From contig JASLJE010000005.1 of assembly GCA_030152565.1 (NCBI GenBank), forward strand, positions 1 through 42,557: DNA of 42,557 nt. Direction: 5' to 3'. The DNA comes from Peptoniphilaceae bacterium. Its GTDB lineage: Bacteria > Bacillota > Clostridia > Tissierellales > Peptoniphilaceae. Positions 39,955 to 42,557 of the stretch are shown here, in pieces (the first letter of the stretch is position 1; each line of letters starts with the position of its first letter). The notes under the pieces are model-generated. The model saw only the letters and a list, made by a program, of their open reading frames with translations, was not told where the DNA came from and searched no databases. A program made the position numbers and the translations under genes.

Positions 39955-39970
39955 TTATTGGAGGATTAGT

Positions 39971-40936
39971 GTGGAAACTACAAGTGCTACTAGGGGAATG
40001 AAAATTTTTTCAGGTACAAGTAATAGGGAATTAGCAGAAAAGATTTGTAAACATTTGAACGTTGAATTAGGGGAAATTGCAATCAACCATTTCGCAGATG
40101 GTGAGATTGGAGTTAGAGTTGAAGAAACTGTTAGGGGACAAGATGTATACTTTATCCAACCTACATCAAGCCCAGCAAACGAAAGTTTGATGGAGGCCTT
40201 AATTGTTATAGACGCTTTAAAAAGAGCCTCAGCTCATACAATTAACTTTATAGTACCTTACTATGGATACGCAAGACAAGATAGAAAGAGCAGGGGAAGA
40301 GAGCCTATAACAGCTAAATTAGTGGCTGATTTAATCACAACAGCTGGAGCTGATAGGGTTATCACTGTAGATCTACACGCTGCACAAATACAAGGTTATT
40401 TCGATATACCATTGGATCACTTTGCTGCAGGACCACTACTTGCAAGATACTTCCAAGGAATGGTTCACGACAATCCTGATGACTGGGTTGTGGTATCACC
40501 TGACTTGGGTGGAGTAACTAGGGCTAGAAGACTAGCTGACATTTTAGATTTACCAATCGCTATAATTGAAAAGAACAGACCAAGACCAAACGAATCAGAA
40601 GTTTTAAACGTAATTGGAGAATTTGCTGGTAAAAACTGTATTATCATAGACGATATGATAGATACGGCTGGAACTATTACCAATGCAGCCAATGTTTTAG
40701 TAGAAAGAGGAGCTAAGAAGGTTTATATTTCAGCTACCCACGGAGTATTTAGTAAGGATGCTATTCAAAAGATTGAAAACTCAAAGGTTGAAGCATGCGT
40801 TATTACAGACTCTATCTACCTACCAGAAGAAAAGCTTACTCCTAAGATCAAGGTTATGTCTATTTCAGATTTATTGGCAGAAGCAATCAGAAGAATTAAC
40901 AGAAATTGTTCTGTAAGTGGTTTGTTTAATAAATAA
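39971..40936 (+). CDS. prs: Ribose-phosphate pyrophosphokinase
   Basis: A 321-residue enzyme making PRPP from ribose 5-phosphate and ATP, for nucleotide, His and Trp synthesis. MKIFSGTSNRELAEKICKHL near the start, the ATP-binding IDALKRASAHTINFIVPYYG and YARQDRKSRGREPITAK, DLHAAQIQGYFDIP, and the PRPP loop IIIDDMIDTAGTI are all intact. I chose GTG 39971, which has GGAGG (39960-39964) at 6 nt; upstream in-frame codons overlap glmU without a ribosome site, and ATG 39998 is an alternative. Its TAA overlaps the ATG of pth by one base. Codon use is biased, consistent with high expression. Confidence 0.95.
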   Translation: METTSATRGMKIFSGTSNRELAEKICKHLNVELGEIAINHFADGEIGVRVEETVRGQDVYFIQPTSSPANESLMEALIVIDALKRASAHTINFIVPYYGYARQDRKSRGREPITAKLVADLITTAGADRVITVDLHAAQIQGYFDIPLDHFAAGPLLARYFQGMVHDNPDDWVVVSPDLGGVTRARRLADILDLPIAIIEKNRPRPNESEVLNVIGEFAGKNCIIIDDMIDTAGTITNAANVLVERGAKKVYISATHGVFSKDAIQKIENSKVEACVITDSIYLPEEKLTPKIKVMSISDLLAEAIRRINRNCSVSGLFNK

Positions 40937-41511
40937 TGTTTATTGTAGTAGGCCTGGGCAATCCAGGACAAAAATATGAAAAGACAAGACATAATGTAGG
41001 TTTTAGAACTATTGACAAGTTATCTGAAGAGTTGGGTATCAAGGTAAATAAGGGGAAGTGGAATGGACTTTATGGTGAAGGTAACCATAGGGGAGAAAAG
41101 ATTGTTCTAGTTAAACCACAAACCTATATGAATAACTCAGGCGATTGTGTAAGACAGATTTATAAGTTTTTTGGCGTAGAGGCAAGTGATTTAATTGTTA
41201 TAACAGATGATATAGATATAGAATTTGGAACAGTAAGGGTAAAATCCAAGGGAAGCGCCGGCAGCCACAATGGACTAAAGTCCATAGTGAACTCCATAGG
41301 CACCAAGGATTTTCCAAGAGTAAAAATATCAGTTGGCAAGAAGCCAGAATACATGGATTTAGCTGATTTTGTCCTATCTACCTTCCCTAAGAAGGAAGCG
41401 GACATTGTTGAAAAAGAAATTGATTTGGCAAAAGAAGCTGTTATGCACATCATAGAAGATGGCGTAGATAAGGCAATGAATGAAGTTAATTCTGTTAATT
41501 TATTAGGATAG
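40936..41511 (+). CDS. pth: Peptidyl-tRNA hydrolase
   Basis: A 191-residue enzyme that releases tRNA from prematurely dropped peptidyl-tRNA. The motifs are FIVVGLGNPGQKYEKTRHNVGF (with the catalytic His), KPQTYMNNSG (tRNA-contacting Asn) and ITDDIDIEFGTVRVKSKGSAGSHNGLKSI. The start codon shares its A with the prs stop, and no strong ribosome site is visible, so translation is probably coupled to prs. mfd follows 2 nt after the stop. Confidence 0.96.
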   Translation: MFIVVGLGNPGQKYEKTRHNVGFRTIDKLSEELGIKVNKGKWNGLYGEGNHRGEKIVLVKPQTYMNNSGDCVRQIYKFFGVEASDLIVITDDIDIEFGTVRVKSKGSAGSHNGLKSIVNSIGTKDFPRVKISVGKKPEYMDLADFVLSTFPKKEADIVEKEIDLAKEAVMHIIEDGVDKAMNEVNSVNLLG

Positions 41512-41513
41512 AT

Positions 41514-42557
41514 ATGAATTATTTAGCAAGTGTCGATAATTTTAAAGAATATATTGAACTATACAAGGCAGTAGATGATTCAAAAATTAATAGTATTTAC
41601 CTTTATGGAATGGTAAATGAATCCACAGGTCATTTTTTGTATTCTCTTTATGAGAATACAAAACGACCTGTTTTTGTCATCTTAGAAAATAGTAGAAAGG
41701 CCCAGGAAGTCTATGAGGCTGCCAGGGTTTTATTAAAGGACAGGGTGGAGTTATTTCCAGAGTTGGATGTAAACTTCCAGGACTTTTCTGACCTGGACCT
41801 AACTAGGAAGGGCCAAAGGTTAAGAGTCTTATCAAGGCTTTTGAAAGAGGACAGGATGGTGGTGGTAACCACCATAGAAGCCTTAAATAGAAAGATGACT
41901 CCCTTGGCCAGGTTTAAAGACCTAGTCATTGACCTGGATCTGGAGTCAGAAGTAGATACTAAGGACTTGGCCCAAAAGCTTTCCCACATGGGCTATGAAA
42001 GGGTTAACTCTGTCCAATCCAAGGGCCAGTTTGCCATCAAGGGGGCCATAATAGATGTTTTTCCCCTGGTAGATGACTATCCTACTAGGATAGAGCTTTT
42101 TGACGTAGAAGTTGACTCTATTAGGACCTTTGATGTTTTAGACCAAAGGTCTATAAGTGATAGAGAGGGCCTAAGCATAGGTCCTGCCAAGGAGCTTATC
42201 CTAGAAGAAGACTTAAAACTAGACCTGGCAGGAAAGATTCAAGAAAGCTTGGATAAGAAGCTTTCAACTACTAAAAGGGAAGAAGATAGAAATAGACTAG
42301 AGGACAAGTTTTTACCTATTATAGATTCCTTGGAAAATGGAATGGATATAGCCAATATGGATCTTTTATATCCCTTTATAGGGGATGGAGACTATTCATA
42401 TTTTATGGACTATATGCCAGAAGACTGTCTGGTAGTCTATGATGACTTATCCAGACTCTATGATGAAAACATGGACAGGGAAGGAGTCTATAGGCAGGCC
42501 CTAGGCTATGAATTGGAAAACTTCTCCATGTTTGCCATCCATGAGAAGACCTATTTG
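41514..42557 (+). CDS. mfd: Transcription-repair coupling factor Mfd, N-terminal part
   Basis: The frame opens at ATG 41514, 2 nt after the pth stop, with AGGAT as ribosome site, and stays open to the right edge (348 codons of a protein usually about 1150 long). It shows the UvrB-like N-terminal module of Mfd: YENTKRPVFVILEN near residue 48, VVVTTIEALNRKM, and GQFAIKGAIIDVFP near residue 173 followed by RIELFDVEVDSIRTFDVLDQ. The RNA polymerase-binding and translocase domains lie outside the window. Mfd removes stalled RNA polymerase and recruits UvrA. A long imperfect hairpin lies within codons 38-53. No other gene is apparent on this strand. Confidence 0.93.
   Translation, partial: MNYLASVDNFKEYIELYKAVDDSKINSIYLYGMVNESTGHFLYSLYENTKRPVFVILENSRKAQEVYEAARVLLKDRVELFPELDVNFQDFSDLDLTRKGQRLRVLSRLLKEDRMVVVTTIEALNRKMTPLARFKDLVIDLDLESEVDTKDLAQKLSHMGYERVNSVQSKGQFAIKGAIIDVFPLVDDYPTRIELFDVEVDSIRTFDVLDQRSISDREGLSIGPAKELILEEDLKLDLAGKIQESLDKKLSTTKREEDRNRLEDKFLPIIDSLENGMDIANMDLLYPFIGDGDYSYFMDYMPEDCLVVYDDLSRLYDENMDREGVYRQALGYELENFSMFAIHEKTYL
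41626..41670 (+). repeat. Long imperfect inverted repeat inside mfd
   Basis: TTTTGTATTCTC (41635-41646) and GAGAATACAAAA (41652-41663) are a perfect 12-bp stem around TTTAT. CAGGTC (41626-41631) and GACCTG (41665-41670) add an outer 6 bp, separated by 3 nt on one side and 1 nt on the other. The whole element is coding sequence within the first 55 codons of mfd. Confidence 0.85.

Overview
The window is a chromosomal segment of an AT-rich, low-G+C Gram-positive anaerobe. A PPDK/PDRP pair, a NifS-ThiI pair, the glmU-prs-pth-mfd gene order, AGA/AGG-rich arginine codons and strong AGGAGG ribosome binding sites point to Clostridia/Tissierellia. A Peptoniphilaceae-like (for example Anaerococcus-type) host is my inference, not proven here. 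I see no IS element, prophage, CRISPR array or rRNA gene; this is essentially core genome.

Layout. (1) 1-2190: the tail of an unknown gene, then about 480 bp carrying five tandem sigma-A promoters that fire into a 16-gene tRNA cluster (Glu, Val, Asp, Thr, Tyr, Gly, Arg, Gln, Lys, Lys, Ser, Ser, Phe, Trp, Ile, Met-type CAU), split 5/7/4 by two perfect hairpins and closed by a terminator. (2) 2.2-6.3 kb: a GNAT acetyltransferase, a secreted DUF187-type glycosidase with three SH3b repeats, and a convergent YprB-like RNase H-fold nuclease. (3) 6.3-12.3 kb: cysteine desulfurase and ThiI (tRNA 4-thiouridine pathway), then a leader with a 23-codon ORF and intrinsic terminator in front of an asymmetric heterodimeric ABC exporter. 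(4) 12.4-16.6 kb: an XRE-cupin regulator with potABCD polyamine uptake. (5) 16.7-20.8 kb: a SH3b-NlpC/P60 wall hydrolase behind an array of WalR-like boxes, a divergent folD, trpS, and an LCP wall-polymer ligase. (6) 20.9-24.4 kb, minus strand: PDRP and PPDK. (7) 24.5-31.7 kb: valS, a 47-codon membrane ORF, hpt, a methyltransferase, hslO, a TRIC/UPF0126 channel, a CPBP protease and a UPF0340 protein. (8) 31.7-38.4 kb: a Bfd-like Fe-S protein, a CAP-domain surface protein, a uracil/xanthine permease, a lipid-type GT4 glycosyltransferase, a mutarotase and murC. (9) 38.5 kb to the end: glmU-prs-pth-mfd, with mfd cut by the window edge.

A theme is cell-envelope work: glycosidase, endopeptidase, CAP protein, LCP ligase, glycosyltransferase, murC and glmU. 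Three secreted proteins share N- or C-terminal SH3-like repeats. Another theme is compactness: several terminators are built from the last codons of genes, including one palindrome that encodes the ends of two convergent genes. I found no wholly new system. The best leads are the leader-peptide attenuator before the ABC exporter, the five-promoter tRNA array, the WalR-box array, the long hairpin inside mfd, and the hairpin plus T-run in the short valS leader.
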